A stretch of DNA of 64,000 nucleotides from JBIYSM02 sp044759095. GTDB taxonomy: Bacteria; Bacillota; Bacilli; Brevibacillales; Brevibacillaceae. The position numbers were made by a program, and so were the translations under genes. The stretch spans positions 11,279 through 75,278 of the forward strand of contig NZ_JBIYSM020000019.1 in the NCBI RefSeq assembly GCF_044759095.2, written 5' to 3'. Of the stretch, positions 51,776 to 60,461 are shown in pieces; the first letter of the stretch is position 1, and the number at the start of each line of letters is the position of its first letter. The notes under the pieces were generated by a model. That model did no database searches. It was not told the origin of the DNA and saw only the letters and a list, made by a program, of their open reading frames with translations.

Positions 51776-52780
51776 TTACAAGCCGCGCTGTGCAACATAG
51801 TTGCACAAGTCTACGACGCGGTTGGAATAACCCCATTCGTTATCGTACCAGGAAACCACTTTTACCATGTTGCCTTCCAGAACCATGGTGGACAACGCGT
51901 CAATGGTGGAAGAAGCCGGATTGCCGTTGTAGTCGGAGGAAACCAGCGGCTCTTCGGAGTATTCCAGAATGCCTTTCAATGGACCTTCCGCCGCTTCTCT
52001 CAGCACGCGGTTTACTTCTTCTACAGTTACATCGGTTTTCAACTCCGCTACCAGGTCAACAACGGATACGTTTGGTGTAGGCACGCGCATCGCGAATCCG
52101 TTCAGTTTGCCTTTCAACTCCGGCAATACAAGAGCTACCGCTTTAGCCGCACCGGTAGAGGTCGGAATGATGTTGGTAGCGGCAGCGCGGGCGCGGCGCA
52201 AGTCTTTGTGCGGCAGATCGAGAATTTGCTGGTCGTTCGTGTAGGAGTGCACGGTTGTCATCAGACCGCGAACGATGCCGAACTTTTCATGCAGCACTTT
52301 TGCAAACGGCGCCAGGCAGTTGGTTGTGCAGGAAGCGTTGGAGATGACGGTATGGCTGTTCGGATCGTACTTGTCTTCGTTTACGCCCATCACGATGGTG
52401 ATGTCTTCATTGGTGGCAGGCGCAGAAATGATCACTTTTTTCGCGCCGCCCTCCAGGTGCTTCGCTGCGTCTTCCCGCTTGGTGAAACGACCTGTGGATT
52501 CCACGACGATTTCCACGCCGTACTCCGCCCACTTCAGTTGAGCCGGATCACGCTCCGCCAGGACCTTGATCTCTCTATCGCCTACAATAATCGTATTTTC
52601 GCGCGCTTCAACCGGCAGATCCAGAACGCCGTGCACGGAGTCGTACTTAAGCAGATGCGCCAGTGTTTGGGCATCTGTCAGGTCGTTGACAGCCACAATT
52701 TCCACATCAGGATTGTTCAATGCTGCACGAAATACGTTGCGGCCGATGCGGCCAAATCCGTTAATGCCTACTTTTACCAT
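51776..52780 (-). CDS. gapA: Glyceraldehyde-3-phosphate dehydrogenase, glycolytic type
   Basis: This 334-aa dehydrogenase has VGINGFGRIGRNVFRAA at the N-terminus, catalytic Cys in SNASCTTNCLAPF (about 152), His in THSYTNDQ-type TVHSYTNDQQILD, and RARAAATNIIPTSTG. The dinucleotide loop with VNDLTD favours NAD, so it is the glycolytic paralogue. ATG at 52780 follows AGGAGGGTATTGGT. It lies 21 bp after an NhaC-like antiporter gene, which stands between it and cggR. Confidence 0.97.
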   Translation of the reverse strand: MVKVGINGFGRIGRNVFRAALNNPDVEIVAVNDLTDAQTLAHLLKYDSVHGVLDLPVEARENTIIVGDREIKVLAERDPAQLKWAEYGVEIVVESTGRFTKREDAAKHLEGGAKKVIISAPATNEDITIVMGVNEDKYDPNSHTVISNASCTTNCLAPFAKVLHEKFGIVRGLMTTVHSYTNDQQILDLPHKDLRRARAAATNIIPTSTGAAKAVALVLPELKGKLNGFAMRVPTPNVSVVDLVAELKTDVTVEEVNRVLREAAEGPLKGILEYSEEPLVSSDYNGNPASSTIDALSTMVLEGNMVKVVSWYDNEWGYSNRVVDLCNYVAQRGL

Positions 52781-52801
52781 ACCAATACCCTCCTGTAGCT
52801 G

Positions 52802-54172
52802 TTAAATGACTTGTTTATGTTTATGTTCATGGATCAGCTTGCCGGCCGTGCTGTACTGCCGGGCTGAAACGATGGTGATGACGGGGAGAAGCAAAGGAAA
52901 AAACAGATACGGAAGCACCTCTCTAAAAGGCACCCCCAGTGTGACGGACATGACCATCGCCAGACCGTTCCAGGGAATGAGCACCGGCATTACCAGTGCA
53001 GCGTCCAGCATGGTCCTGCCCAGCAGCTGACGCCCCTTTGCGATTTTAGAAAAACGCTGCAGCAGCGTAGAGCTGAGCACCAGGATCGGGATCGTCTGGT
53101 TGCAGCTGATGATGATTACCAAAAGCGACAGGACTACCGTCTTCCCCGTCAGGGCGGTCAGGCTTTGCGTGCTGCCCATCAAGCGATCCACAATCGGGAC
53201 AAGCAAATTCGCTTTATTTAGTATGCCGTTCATAAACCCAGCTAAACTAATCAAAAGAAGTACCTGAAGAATCGCTTTCATGCCCCCGCCGTGAACCATC
53301 TGATCCAGCCTGGTTTGGGAGTGAAGTTCAAAGCCGAAGAGAATGGTGCGGAAAAATTCTCCCCATTCCGGCGGATTGGTGAATAACACGATCCCTGTAG
53401 CAGCAGCGATTCCGTACATCAGAGCAGAAACCGCCTTTACGCGAAAGGCATACGACCCGATCAATACGATCAAAGGCAGAAGCGGAATCAGAGAAACGGA
53501 AAAATGACGCTCAAGCAGCTCTTGATACTCCCGAACCATTTGGGAAGCATCGGCATTAATCCGCCCCACATCCAGGAGCATAAAGAGCAGTGCTGTCACC
53601 CCAAGGGCGAGCAGAGCCGTCTTGTTGATCCGTCCATCCCCCTTTTCTTCCATCCCTACACTGCTGATTACCAGCAATCGACTGCTGGAGATCGGGGAAA
53701 GCCGCTCTCCCACCATGGCACCGGAGATCAGCGCTCCGGCCATCATGCCAAGGGGAACCTCCGCAGCATGAGCAATACCAATCAGGGAAAGACCTACGGT
53801 GCTGAGGGTGCCCACTGAAGTGCCCAGCAGACAGGAGACAGCCGTCGCGAGCACAAACGATTGAATCAGCAAATCGTCTGCGTTTACCACGGACAACCCG
53901 TAGTAAATCATGACGGGAATGGTTCCTCCCATCATCAGGAGCGGGATCAACAATCCGATCAAAAACAGGATGGTCAAAACTGGTTTGGTTTGTTTCACCC
54001 CATCCCAGCCAAACGAAATTTGCTGACGAAGAGGAAAACCGAGCCGCTTCACAGAGACCAGTGTGACCAGAATGGCGAACACAATCCCGACGGAAAGCGG
54101 AAAACCGAGTATCAAGCTTAGCACGATGCCTACGATGAGCGATGCAATGGGGAAAACCGCAACCAGTTTCAT
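52802..54172 (-). CDS. NhaC-family Na+/H+ antiporter
   Basis: This 456-aa membrane protein has about eleven helices of the NhaC/ion-transporter superfamily. Typical pieces are TVGLSLIGIAHAAEVPLGMMAGALISGAMVGERLSPISSSR, FELHSQTRLDQMVHGGGM and a final NGLAMVMSVTLGVP. It may exchange Na+ for H+ or carry malate/lactate like MleN. GGAAAGGAAG precedes ATG at 54172. It sits between cggR (18 bp upstream) and gapA (21 bp downstream), so it should be transcribed with the glycolytic operon and respond to sugar. Confidence 0.87.
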   Translation of the reverse strand: MKLVAVFPIASLIVGIVLSLILGFPLSVGIVFAILVTLVSVKRLGFPLRQQISFGWDGVKQTKPVLTILFLIGLLIPLLMMGGTIPVMIYYGLSVVNADDLLIQSFVLATAVSCLLGTSVGTLSTVGLSLIGIAHAAEVPLGMMAGALISGAMVGERLSPISSSRLLVISSVGMEEKGDGRINKTALLALGVTALLFMLLDVGRINADASQMVREYQELLERHFSVSLIPLLPLIVLIGSYAFRVKAVSALMYGIAAATGIVLFTNPPEWGEFFRTILFGFELHSQTRLDQMVHGGGMKAILQVLLLISLAGFMNGILNKANLLVPIVDRLMGSTQSLTALTGKTVVLSLLVIIISCNQTIPILVLSSTLLQRFSKIAKGRQLLGRTMLDAALVMPVLIPWNGLAMVMSVTLGVPFREVLPYLFFPLLLPVITIVSARQYSTAGKLIHEHKHKQVI

Positions 54173-54190
54173 CAGAAGTACTTCCTTTCC

Positions 54191-55216
54191 TTAGCGGCTC
54201 ATGGACAAGATCGCCCGTGCGGCTCCTTCGTCCGTGATGAGTACATTCTGACACGACTGTTTGGCAAACGAAAGAATCGCTTTGGCCTTGCTCTCCCCGC
54301 CTGCAATGGACAGGACGGCTTCCGCCTGCCGCACGTCTTCCAGCTGCAATCCAATGGTAGGCATGCGGTGCACGATCTCACCCGCAGCGTCAAAGTAGTA
54401 GCCAAACGCTTCCGACACAGCTCCCCCGTCGCTCAGCTCCTTCAACTCTTTATCCGAGTAGTTTCGGCGCTTGGCCATCGCAAGTGCGTCGCCAATCCCG
54501 TGCAGGACAATTCGTGTCTTTTTCAATAACGACAGGACGTCTGCCACTTGCGGTTCCTTCAGGAGCTGCTGCAGGGCATCCGGGTGCAGGCGGTCCGGAA
54601 CGTGAAGCAGCCGATACGCCCCACCTGTCTTGACTGCCATGGCGGACGCAAGCGTATTCGCCTGCAGTTCCACCCGCTCTCCCAATCCTCCGCGGGCCGG
54701 AACAAACAGGACGTGGCGAAATGCAGGGGACGGAGTCAAATGGGAAGCAACGCTCGCGATGGACGATCCGCCGGTCACGGCGATGATGTCGCCCTCCTGC
54801 ACACGCTGTTTCAAAACACGCGCTCCGACTCTCCCCAGCTCTTCTTTTACCCACTGGGAACGGTCTGCATCTCCCTGGACGACAATCACTTCCGGAATGT
54901 TCAGCACCTGCTGCAGCCGCTGTGCCAGTTCCGTCAACCCGAACAATTCGCCCACCATTGGTTCCAGCTGATCCAAAACCCGTTGACCTTCTTCGCTCAA
55001 ACTCATGCCTGCCGCCGCTACGTGCAACAGTCCCATGTCCTTCAGCAAGTCCACTTCTGCGCGCAGAATTCGCTCCGTCGTCTGCAGCGCCTGCGCCAGA
55101 GCGCGACGACCGATCGGCTGGAGGTGAGAAATGGATTGAAGCAGCATGTATCGCTTGCGCAGCACGTCAATCAGGTCAGGTAACAGCTTCTGCTGCAATT
55201 CAATCAGTTGACGCAT
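54191..55216 (-). CDS. cggR: Central glycolytic genes regulator CggR
   Basis: This 341-aa SorC-family repressor of the glycolytic operon is induced by fructose 1,6-bisphosphate. It has an N-terminal winged helix (about 18-75: ISHLQPIGRRALAQALQTTERILRAEVDLLKDMGLL) and a sugar-phosphate-binding domain with VIVQGDAD, ITGGSSIA-type VTGGSSIASVA and DEGAARAIL. It is first in the cggR-nhaC-gapA-pgk-tpiA-gpmI-eno series, and a CggR-type operator precedes it, implying autoregulation. Confidence 0.93.
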   Translation of the reverse strand: MRQLIELQQKLLPDLIDVLRKRYMLLQSISHLQPIGRRALAQALQTTERILRAEVDLLKDMGLLHVAAAGMSLSEEGQRVLDQLEPMVGELFGLTELAQRLQQVLNIPEVIVVQGDADRSQWVKEELGRVGARVLKQRVQEGDIIAVTGGSSIASVASHLTPSPAFRHVLFVPARGGLGERVELQANTLASAMAVKTGGAYRLLHVPDRLHPDALQQLLKEPQVADVLSLLKKTRIVLHGIGDALAMAKRRNYSDKELKELSDGGAVSEAFGYYFDAAGEIVHRMPTIGLQLEDVRQAEAVLSIAGGESKAKAILSFAKQSCQNVLITDEGAARAILSMSR

Positions 55217-55244
55217 CTACCCTCTTCCCTTATCGTCAGATTCA

Positions 55245-55283
55245 GGGACAGAAAACGTCCCTGTATATACATTTTTTGTCCCA
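55245..55283 (-). promoter_or_regulatory. CggR operator candidate
   Basis: On the minus strand two tandem half-sites occur: GGGACAAAAAATGTA and GGGACGTTTTCTGTC, 21 bp apart. They resemble the tandem GGGAC-N6-TGTC operator of B. subtilis cggR. The site ends 29 bp before the cggR start codon. Confidence 0.75.
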
Positions 55284-55384
55284 CTCATTGCAAAAAAATG
55301 AGTGAACTGCATCTCGAATGTAACACAATTGCCAAAACCATGCAAGATCCCCCTGCTTTTTGCCCAAGCAGGGGATTCTCTCAT

Positions 55385-55654
55385 TTATCGATGGGACCGC
55401 TTTGCCAGTTCTCTGCGGAATTGCTCTTCTGTCATAATGCTGGCAACGGAGAGAAACGCCTCTTCACCGTCGATTTCCACGACAGGAATGGTCAGCATAT
55501 ACCTTTCATGCAGATGCGCATCGCTCTCTATATTGACCACCTGAATCGCCAGGGGATATTCTCTTCCTACGCGCCGAATGCGTTCCTCCACCTGATCGCA
55601 CAGGTGGCAGCCCGGTCGGCCGTACAGCACAATGTTAAACGGTCGTTTATGCAT
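55385..55654 (-). CDS. Glutaredoxin-like (DUF836-type) thiol protein
   Basis: This 89-aa thioredoxin-fold protein has a CHLC redox motif (about residues 16-19, RPGCHLCDQV) and the cis-proline segment TIPVVEIDGEE. It would reduce disulfides or mixed disulfides in the cytoplasm; the partner is unknown. It lies 6 bp after rpoN on the same strand and about 100 bp before the cggR promoter. The pairing of rpoN, this protein and cggR is seen in several bacilli. Confidence 0.85.
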   Translation of the reverse strand: MHKRPFNIVLYGRPGCHLCDQVEERIRRVGREYPLAIQVVNIESDAHLHERYMLTIPVVEIDGEEAFLSVASIMTEEQFRRELAKRSHR

Positions 55655-55660
55655 CTGTAT

Positions 55661-57037
55661 CTAGAACCTCTTTCGTTTCGCCGAGGACGGAATCATCATT
55701 TCTTCCCGGTATTTTGCCACGGTTCGCCGGGAAATTTCAATCCCTTCCTCCAGCAGCATTTCCGACAACTTCTGGTCAGACAAGGGCTGTTTGCGATCTT
55801 CCTGCTCGATCAGCGACTTGATTCTGCGCTTTACACTCTCGGAAGAGGCAGCCTCGCCACTTGCCGTAGAGAGGGAGGAGGTAAAGAAGTACTTCAGTTC
55901 AAAAATCCCGCGCGGCGTTTGCACATATTTGTTGCTGGTCGCCCGACTGATCGTCGACTCGTGTAGGTTGACCCGCTCGGCGATCTCTTTTTGCGTCATC
56001 GGTTTGAGGTAGTGGACGCCGTGATCGAAAAAGTCCCGCTGCATTTCCACGATCGCCTGTGTTACGCGCATCAATGTCAATCGGCGCTGCTCCAGGCTTT
56101 TTGCCAGCCAGAGGGCGGCGTTCAGCTTTTCGTGGATAAACTGTTTGGCTTCATCCTGGCTTTTCTGCTGGCTCAACAATTTTTCATAAAAGCTGCTGAT
56201 TTTCAAACGCGGGGTAGCCACGTCATTCACCATCACGATATATTCATTTTCCACCTTTTCCACGGTAACGTCGGGGATGACGTAGCGCGTCTCCTGTTGG
56301 GAATAGGCAGCGCCGGGACGAGGATTCAACGAGCGGAGCAAATCAGCCATGGACTGCACATCCTGAATGCTGCAGCCCACTTTCTCGGCAATGCGCTGGA
56401 ATCGGTTGTTCCCCAGATCCTGCAAATGATGCTGCACGACCTTGACAATCTTATCGTCATCCAGCCCCTGATGCTGGAGCTGCAGCAGAAGGCACTCTTC
56501 CAGGCTGCGAGCCCCTACCCCGATCGGATCAAAATGGTGCAGAATCGCCAATACGTCCTCAATCTCTTCCAATGAAGCGCCCAAACGCTGAGCTGCTTCC
56601 TCCAGTGTAATTTCCAAATAGCCCTTTTCATCCAAATTGCCGATCAAGAACAGCGCAATCTTCCTCTGCAGCGCAGTAAGCCCTTTGACGTAACCCAATT
56701 GGCGTTCAAGGTGATCGTACAGGGTGGTCGTTCCCTGATGGACAAAATCAAGCGGATTGTAAGTGCTTTCATTTTTATGTGAAGAGTATTCTCCTGTGGC
56801 ACGGTTGCTTACAATCTCTTTCCAATCGATTTCCACCGATGGGCGTTCCAACTTGATCGGAGCCATCTCCACTGCCGATTCCTGCAACTCGATCACCGGA
56901 TTTTCGTTTGCCTGCTCCTGTAAATAAGAGACAAGATCAACCGCGGAGTATTGCAAAATGGTAATGGCTTGTCTCAACTCCGGAGTCATCACCAGTTTTA
57001 GTGTCTGTTCCTGGTACAAACCCAGCCCCATGTTCAT
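55661..57037 (-). CDS. rpoN: RNA polymerase sigma-54 factor
   Basis: This 458-aa sigma-54 (SigL) has region I with Gln- and Leu-rich activator contacts (LYQEQTLKLVMTPELRQAITILQ), the core-binding region, an HTH (TQKEIAERVNLHESTISRATSNKYVQTPRG) and the RpoN box variant SRRTVAKYREEM near the C-terminus, which reads the -24 element. AGGGGCG lies before ATG at 57037. No enhancer-binding protein gene is in the window, so its regulon cannot be told from here. Confidence 0.95.
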   Translation of the reverse strand: MNMGLGLYQEQTLKLVMTPELRQAITILQYSAVDLVSYLQEQANENPVIELQESAVEMAPIKLERPSVEIDWKEIVSNRATGEYSSHKNESTYNPLDFVHQGTTTLYDHLERQLGYVKGLTALQRKIALFLIGNLDEKGYLEITLEEAAQRLGASLEEIEDVLAILHHFDPIGVGARSLEECLLLQLQHQGLDDDKIVKVVQHHLQDLGNNRFQRIAEKVGCSIQDVQSMADLLRSLNPRPGAAYSQQETRYVIPDVTVEKVENEYIVMVNDVATPRLKISSFYEKLLSQQKSQDEAKQFIHEKLNAALWLAKSLEQRRLTLMRVTQAIVEMQRDFFDHGVHYLKPMTQKEIAERVNLHESTISRATSNKYVQTPRGIFELKYFFTSSLSTASGEAASSESVKRRIKSLIEQEDRKQPLSDQKLSEMLLEEGIEISRRTVAKYREEMMIPSSAKRKRF

Positions 57038-57146
57038 CGAGTTCGCCCCTTTCTCTGCGCAGTTTGTACATGGAAGTGCATCTTTTTTTCATTATATTCG
57101 CTATCTCATGCAATTTTCCTGCCAATTAATTTAAATCAATCCCAAC

Positions 57147-57175
57147 TTGCTTTTTTTCCTCTGAGTGTATATAAT
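57147..57175 (+). promoter_or_regulatory. Sigma-A promoter of tRNA-Arg
   Basis: TTGCTT, a 17-bp spacer and a perfect TATAAT at 57170-57175 place transcription start about 15 bp before the tRNA. Confidence 0.75.
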
Positions 57176-57195
57176 AAATGAGCAGTGAACTTCAA

Positions 57196-57273
57196 GCGCC
57201 CGTAGCTCAGTGGATAGAGCGGCGGTCTCCGGAACCGCGTCTTGCGTAGGTTCGACTCCTATCGGGCGCACCA
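57196..57273 (+). tRNA. tRNA-Arg, anticodon CCG
   Basis: The acceptor stem GCGCCCG pairs with CGGGCGC, with discriminator A and encoded CCA (57271-57273). The anticodon arm GCGGT-CTCCGGA-ACCGC gives anticodon CCG for codon CGG, and the T-loop TTCGACT is standard. Confidence 0.96.
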
Positions 57274-57287
57274 CTTACATAGCAGAC

Positions 57288-57309
57288 AAGACCGGTCGAT
57301 GCCGGTCTT
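57288..57309 (+). terminator. Terminator after tRNA-Arg
   Basis: AAGACCGG and CCGGTCTT form an 8-bp stem followed by TATTACTTTC; it ends the single-tRNA transcript. Confidence 0.7.
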
Positions 57310-57489
57310 TATTACTTTCTGCTTTGACCATGCCATTGCTAGGCACGCCTTTTGATTCTCGTCCCTGCTCACTTCAAGGCGTGCTTATGCAAGGCCACAT
57401 CGTTTTGCCCATTCATTTCCCTTCATGACTTGATGGGAAACGGCCAATGCTAATAAGGCTACAGCCTATAATTAGCGGGAGGTGCCGTG

Positions 57490-57627
57490 ATGGATTTCAC
57501 GAAAATGAGCACACAGGAATTTGTCGAAAAAATTCACGAAACCCAGGCCAAGGACCGTGAAAACAAGGAACACAACGGTTACGGTCATCCGGAAAAACGA
57601 CTGCCAAGCAAGCAGCGCATCCGATAA
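57490..57627 (+). CDS. Small hypothetical protein, 45 aa
   Basis: The frame starts at ATG 57490 after GGGAGGTGCCGTG and encodes a very polar, Lys/Glu/His-rich peptide that opens MDFTKMSTQEFVEKIHETQ and ends PSKQRIR. It has no signal peptide or membrane segment. The good ribosome site, the codon use and a strong terminator 47 bp downstream support a real gene. I do not recognise the family. Confidence 0.6.
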   Translation: MDFTKMSTQEFVEKIHETQAKDRENKEHNGYGHPEKRLPSKQRIR

Positions 57628-57673
57628 ATCGCCCGTCCGGCCTGCGCCGCGCGGGGCCCCGAACAAACCCAAA

Positions 57674-57715
57674 AAAACGCCCCGGAGAATCTCTCATCGA
57701 TCTCCGGGGCGTTTT
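57674..57715. terminator. Strong bidirectional terminator
   Basis: AAAACGCCCCGGAGA and TCTCCGGGGCGTTTT form a perfect 15-bp stem with a 12-nt loop. It ends both the small gene on the left and the livJ-like gene on the right. Confidence 0.92.
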
Positions 57716-57760
57716 CCTACCTATTGAGGATCCAGTTTGTTCAAATTGCGCATGACAACC

Positions 57761-58978
57761 TTACTTCGCTTCGCCCAAGAACGTTTTCTTGTCTTTGTCG
57801 TATTTGTACACGTAGACGGATGCGTATTCGTTATCCCCTTTTTCGTTAAAGGACACTTTTACGAATTGGCCCTGAAAGTCTTTCGTTTTGTGGACAGCTT
57901 CCAGCACTTGCTCACGAGTAGGCTTCTTGCCGCCGTTTGCTTTGATCGCTTCTTCCAGACCTTTCAGCACCACGTTCATCGCATCGTAACCGAAGGAGGT
58001 AAAGATTCCCACTTTGCTGCCGGTCGCCTGTTCAAAGTCGGCAATCCACTTCTTGCCTTCCTCTGTAGCGCTCAGGTCGCCCACCGTAGAGGTGAAGACC
58101 ACACCATCCGCCGCCGGACCGGCAATTTTCAACAGGTCAGCAGAGTCGAAACCGTCGCCGCCCATGAAAATGCCTTTGTATCCTTTTTCACGCGCTTGCT
58201 TCACGAGAATTCCCGCTTCCGCGTAGTACCCTCCGAAGTAAATCATGTCAGGGTTTGCAGCGATGATCTGGTTGATTACCGCGCTGTAATCCTTCTCACC
58301 GGCAGTCACACCTTCGTAACCGACAACTTGTACACCGTCTTTTTCAAACTGCTTCTTCACTTCGTCAGCCAGACCTTGTCCATACGCTTGCTTGTCGTGA
58401 ATCACGTACGCCGTCTTTACGCCAAGCTGGTTCTTTGCGTAGATCGCCGCTTTGGAACCTTGCTGGTCGTCGCGGGCGCAGATGCGGTGAACGGTTTTTT
58501 TGCCCTCTTCCGTCAGGTTGGAACCGGTAGCCGACGGAGACACCATGACCAATTTTTCCTGTTCGTACTTTACAGAGGCAGTAATGGAAGCACCTGTAGT
58601 ACTGTGACCTACTACCGCGACAACATCAGGGTTGGAAATCAGCATTTCCCCAACAGCTACCCCTTGTTTGGGATCCGCCTGATCGTCCTGAGCCAGCAGT
58701 TCAATCTCGAAGCCCAGTTTCTTGAAATCTTCCTGCTTTTGTTTCAATGCGTATGCCGCGCCGTCTTTGGCTGTGCTGCCGTACTCGGAGTACTGACCGG
58801 ACATCGGGCCTACCGTTGCGATCACCAGTTTTTGAGAGCCAGTGCTGCCGCCGCTACCGCCGTTACCGCTGTCCGCGCTCGGCTGAGCTGCAGGCTGGCC
58901 GCCGCCGGCACATCCAGCGAGTGCGCTGCCTACTGCCAACAACGTTGTAAGAAAAGCGATTTTTTTCTGTCTTTTCAT
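57761..58978 (-). CDS. Branched-chain amino acid ABC transporter substrate-binding lipoprotein (LivJ-like)
   Basis: This 405-aa binding protein has a signal peptide with lipobox LAGC (Cys about residue 23) and a Gly/Ser-rich linker. The type I periplasmic-binding fold follows, with VIATVGPMSGQYSEYG, AVVGHSTTGAS and GYEGVTAGEKDYSAVINQI. It should bind leucine, isoleucine, valine or a similar compound. No permease or ATPase genes are adjacent in the window. ATG at 58978 follows GGGGAAAGTATCTC. Confidence 0.9.
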   Translation of the reverse strand: MKRQKKIAFLTTLLAVGSALAGCAGGGQPAAQPSADSGNGGSGGSTGSQKLVIATVGPMSGQYSEYGSTAKDGAAYALKQKQEDFKKLGFEIELLAQDDQADPKQGVAVGEMLISNPDVVAVVGHSTTGASITASVKYEQEKLVMVSPSATGSNLTEEGKKTVHRICARDDQQGSKAAIYAKNQLGVKTAYVIHDKQAYGQGLADEVKKQFEKDGVQVVGYEGVTAGEKDYSAVINQIIAANPDMIYFGGYYAEAGILVKQAREKGYKGIFMGGDGFDSADLLKIAGPAADGVVFTSTVGDLSATEEGKKWIADFEQATGSKVGIFTSFGYDAMNVVLKGLEEAIKANGGKKPTREQVLEAVHKTKDFQGQFVKVSFNEKGDNEYASVYVYKYDKDKKTFLGEAK

Positions 58979-59154
58979 GAGATACTTTCCCCCTCTTCAT
59001 TTACGGACAAACTACAAGCTGGTCTTCTCCTATTTTAAAAGAAATTGGAAAATTTGCAACAAAATTAAATATTGGCAAAATCGATGGCTTTTATCAAAAA
59101 TAATGATGACCAAATGGTAAGCCGCCCTCTCATGAGGACGGCCACCAATGTTTG

Positions 59155-59265
59155 TTATTCGCTTTCATCATACTTACGGGAATATGCTTTGTTGGTAACA
59201 TATATCGTAAGTCCGATAATCACGACAAACAATATAACGATCAACCAAAGTACGCCACTGCTCAT
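59155..59265 (-). CDS. Small single-span membrane protein, 36 aa
   Basis: The frame from ATG 59265, after a GGGGGAAAG site, encodes a hydrophobic helix (VLWLIVILFVVIIGLTIYV) with a short polar tail, TNKAYSRKYDESE. An ATG six codons earlier is in frame but has no ribosome site. Such miniproteins are common in bacilli; the function is unknown. It lies between the livJ-like gene and the stalk-domain gene. Confidence 0.6.
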   Translation of the reverse strand: MSSGVLWLIVILFVVIIGLTIYVTNKAYSRKYDESE

Positions 59266-59346
59266 TTGTCCGCTTTCCCCCATCGTTCGTCGGTTTTTCT
59301 TCCGCCTATTATACGGGAAAGTGACAAGCTGTTACAACGACACAAC

Positions 59347-59814
59347 TTACTTCTCGATCTTCAAAGTGATTTGGTACGTTTTGGTTTTGGGATCCAGCGT
59401 AACTTTTGCTCCCAGCTCCTGTGCCACGAACACGAGCGGAACGAGAACCGCACCGGTAGTGGGGCGGGCAACTGCTGGCACTTGCACCAGCTTGCCGTTT
59501 TTATAGGCGAGCTGGTTGTCGGCAAAAATACGAAGCGCGTACTCTTCTCCCTTTGCGATCAACACGGATTTGGACATGGTATCCCATGCGGCTGTGCCAC
59601 CCAGCGCTATGGCCAGGGTGCTGGCATTTACATAGGTAACACCCTGATAGCTTACCGGATCCTGCGGGAACACAAACGGTTTGCCGTTCAGCATGACCTT
59701 GATCGTTTGGTTGACCTGCACCGGCTTTGCTTGATGGGCAAACGCGGCATTTGCAGCAACGCCGCCGGTCAGGAGCGTCGTTGTCAGAAGAAGAGCAGAC
59801 ATTTTGCGAAGCAT
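59347..59814 (-). CDS. Secreted stalk-domain (copper amine oxidase N-terminal-like) protein
   Basis: This 155-aa exported protein has a cleavable signal peptide (residues 1-26, ending NAAFA) and one copper amine oxidase N-domain-like stalk module: IKVMLNGKPFVFPQDPVSYQGVTYVNASTLAIALG and later VPLVFVAQELGAKV. These modules are thought to be wall or surface spacers. No catalytic domain is attached. AAAGGGGTG lies upstream of ATG at 59814. Confidence 0.82.
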   Translation of the reverse strand: MLRKMSALLLTTTLLTGGVAANAAFAHQAKPVQVNQTIKVMLNGKPFVFPQDPVSYQGVTYVNASTLAIALGGTAAWDTMSKSVLIAKGEEYALRIFADNQLAYKNGKLVQVPAVARPTTGAVLVPLVFVAQELGAKVTLDPKTKTYQITLKIEK

Positions 59815-59985
59815 GATAATACACCCCTTTGGACTATTACGTATTTATCTCATCCACCATTTACCTATGACAAGAAAACGGAAAAATGCCACACTAACAA
59901 ATAAACAATTCATCCTGCGAACAAACGTTTTTGTGCACAATCTGTTGATAAATTTGTGGATAAGTATGCAAAAGGGGCTGCTGGC

Positions 59986-60210
59986 TTGGTACCTGACCGA
60001 TTTTTTCTCATTTATCAAGAAGCGAATGACGAGGAGTGCCTGCTGACAATCCAACCGTATTCGGACGAACAAAAACTGGCGGAAGCGATCAATCAACTGC
60101 AGGCGCAGCAGGTAGAAGAATACACGATTATCAAAGGGCGAAAAATGCAAGCGACCCTGCGCGTAGCGGTCGATCTTACAGAAGTGGACGAAACTGCCGA
60201 TACCCAATAA
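59986..60210 (+). CDS. Hypothetical protein, about 74 aa
   Basis: This is a short alpha/beta protein with FFLIYQEANDEECLLTIQ, a helix (DEQKLAEAINQLQAQQVEE) and YTIIKGRKMQATLRVAVDLTE. TTG at 59986 is suggested because AAGGGG lies eight bases upstream; a GTG at 59956 also opens the frame. It is followed by a rho-independent terminator. No family is recognised. Confidence 0.6.
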   Translation: MVPDRFFLIYQEANDEECLLTIQPYSDEQKLAEAINQLQAQQVEEYTIIKGRKMQATLRVAVDLTEVDETADTQ

Positions 60211-60230
60211 AGGGAGACTCACCATGACAG

Positions 60231-60259
60231 GCTCATTCATCCGATGATGAGCTTTTTTT
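60231..60259 (+). terminator. Terminator after the 74-aa hypothetical gene
   Basis: GCTCAT and ATGAGC form a 6-bp stem with a 10-nt loop followed by seven Ts. Confidence 0.65.
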
Positions 60260-60341
60260 GGTGAATAATAATTTATCAATTTGGACATCCCATACAGCCG
60301 CTAGAAAAGTGTTCGGGGCCCCGCCCGGCGAAGAAAGGGAC

Positions 60342-60401
60342 CCCACTCGGCACAGCGATAGCTAACGCCGAGTGGGTCGAGGATAGCTCATGCCGGGTGG
60401 G
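60342..60401. repeat. Hairpin and near-duplicate 21-mers upstream of the ECF sigma operon
   Basis: CCCACTCGGC (60342-60351) pairs perfectly with GCCGAGTGGG (60367-60376). The 21-mers 60356-60376 and 60381-60401 differ at four positions and both contain GATAGCT and a GCCG-GTGGG core, so the region could form alternative hairpins. It lies about 60 bp before the sigma factor start. Confidence 0.6.
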
Positions 60402-60461
60402 TTTTCTTACGAAATTCTTGCCCGTTGTGATCCGTACTGTTTATACGGGAGGGGGAAACCG

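Noticed and set aside
59118..59142. Hairpin GCCGCCCTC/GAGGACGGC as a terminator
   Set aside because: The stem is good, but no T-run follows on either strand, so termination is not supported.
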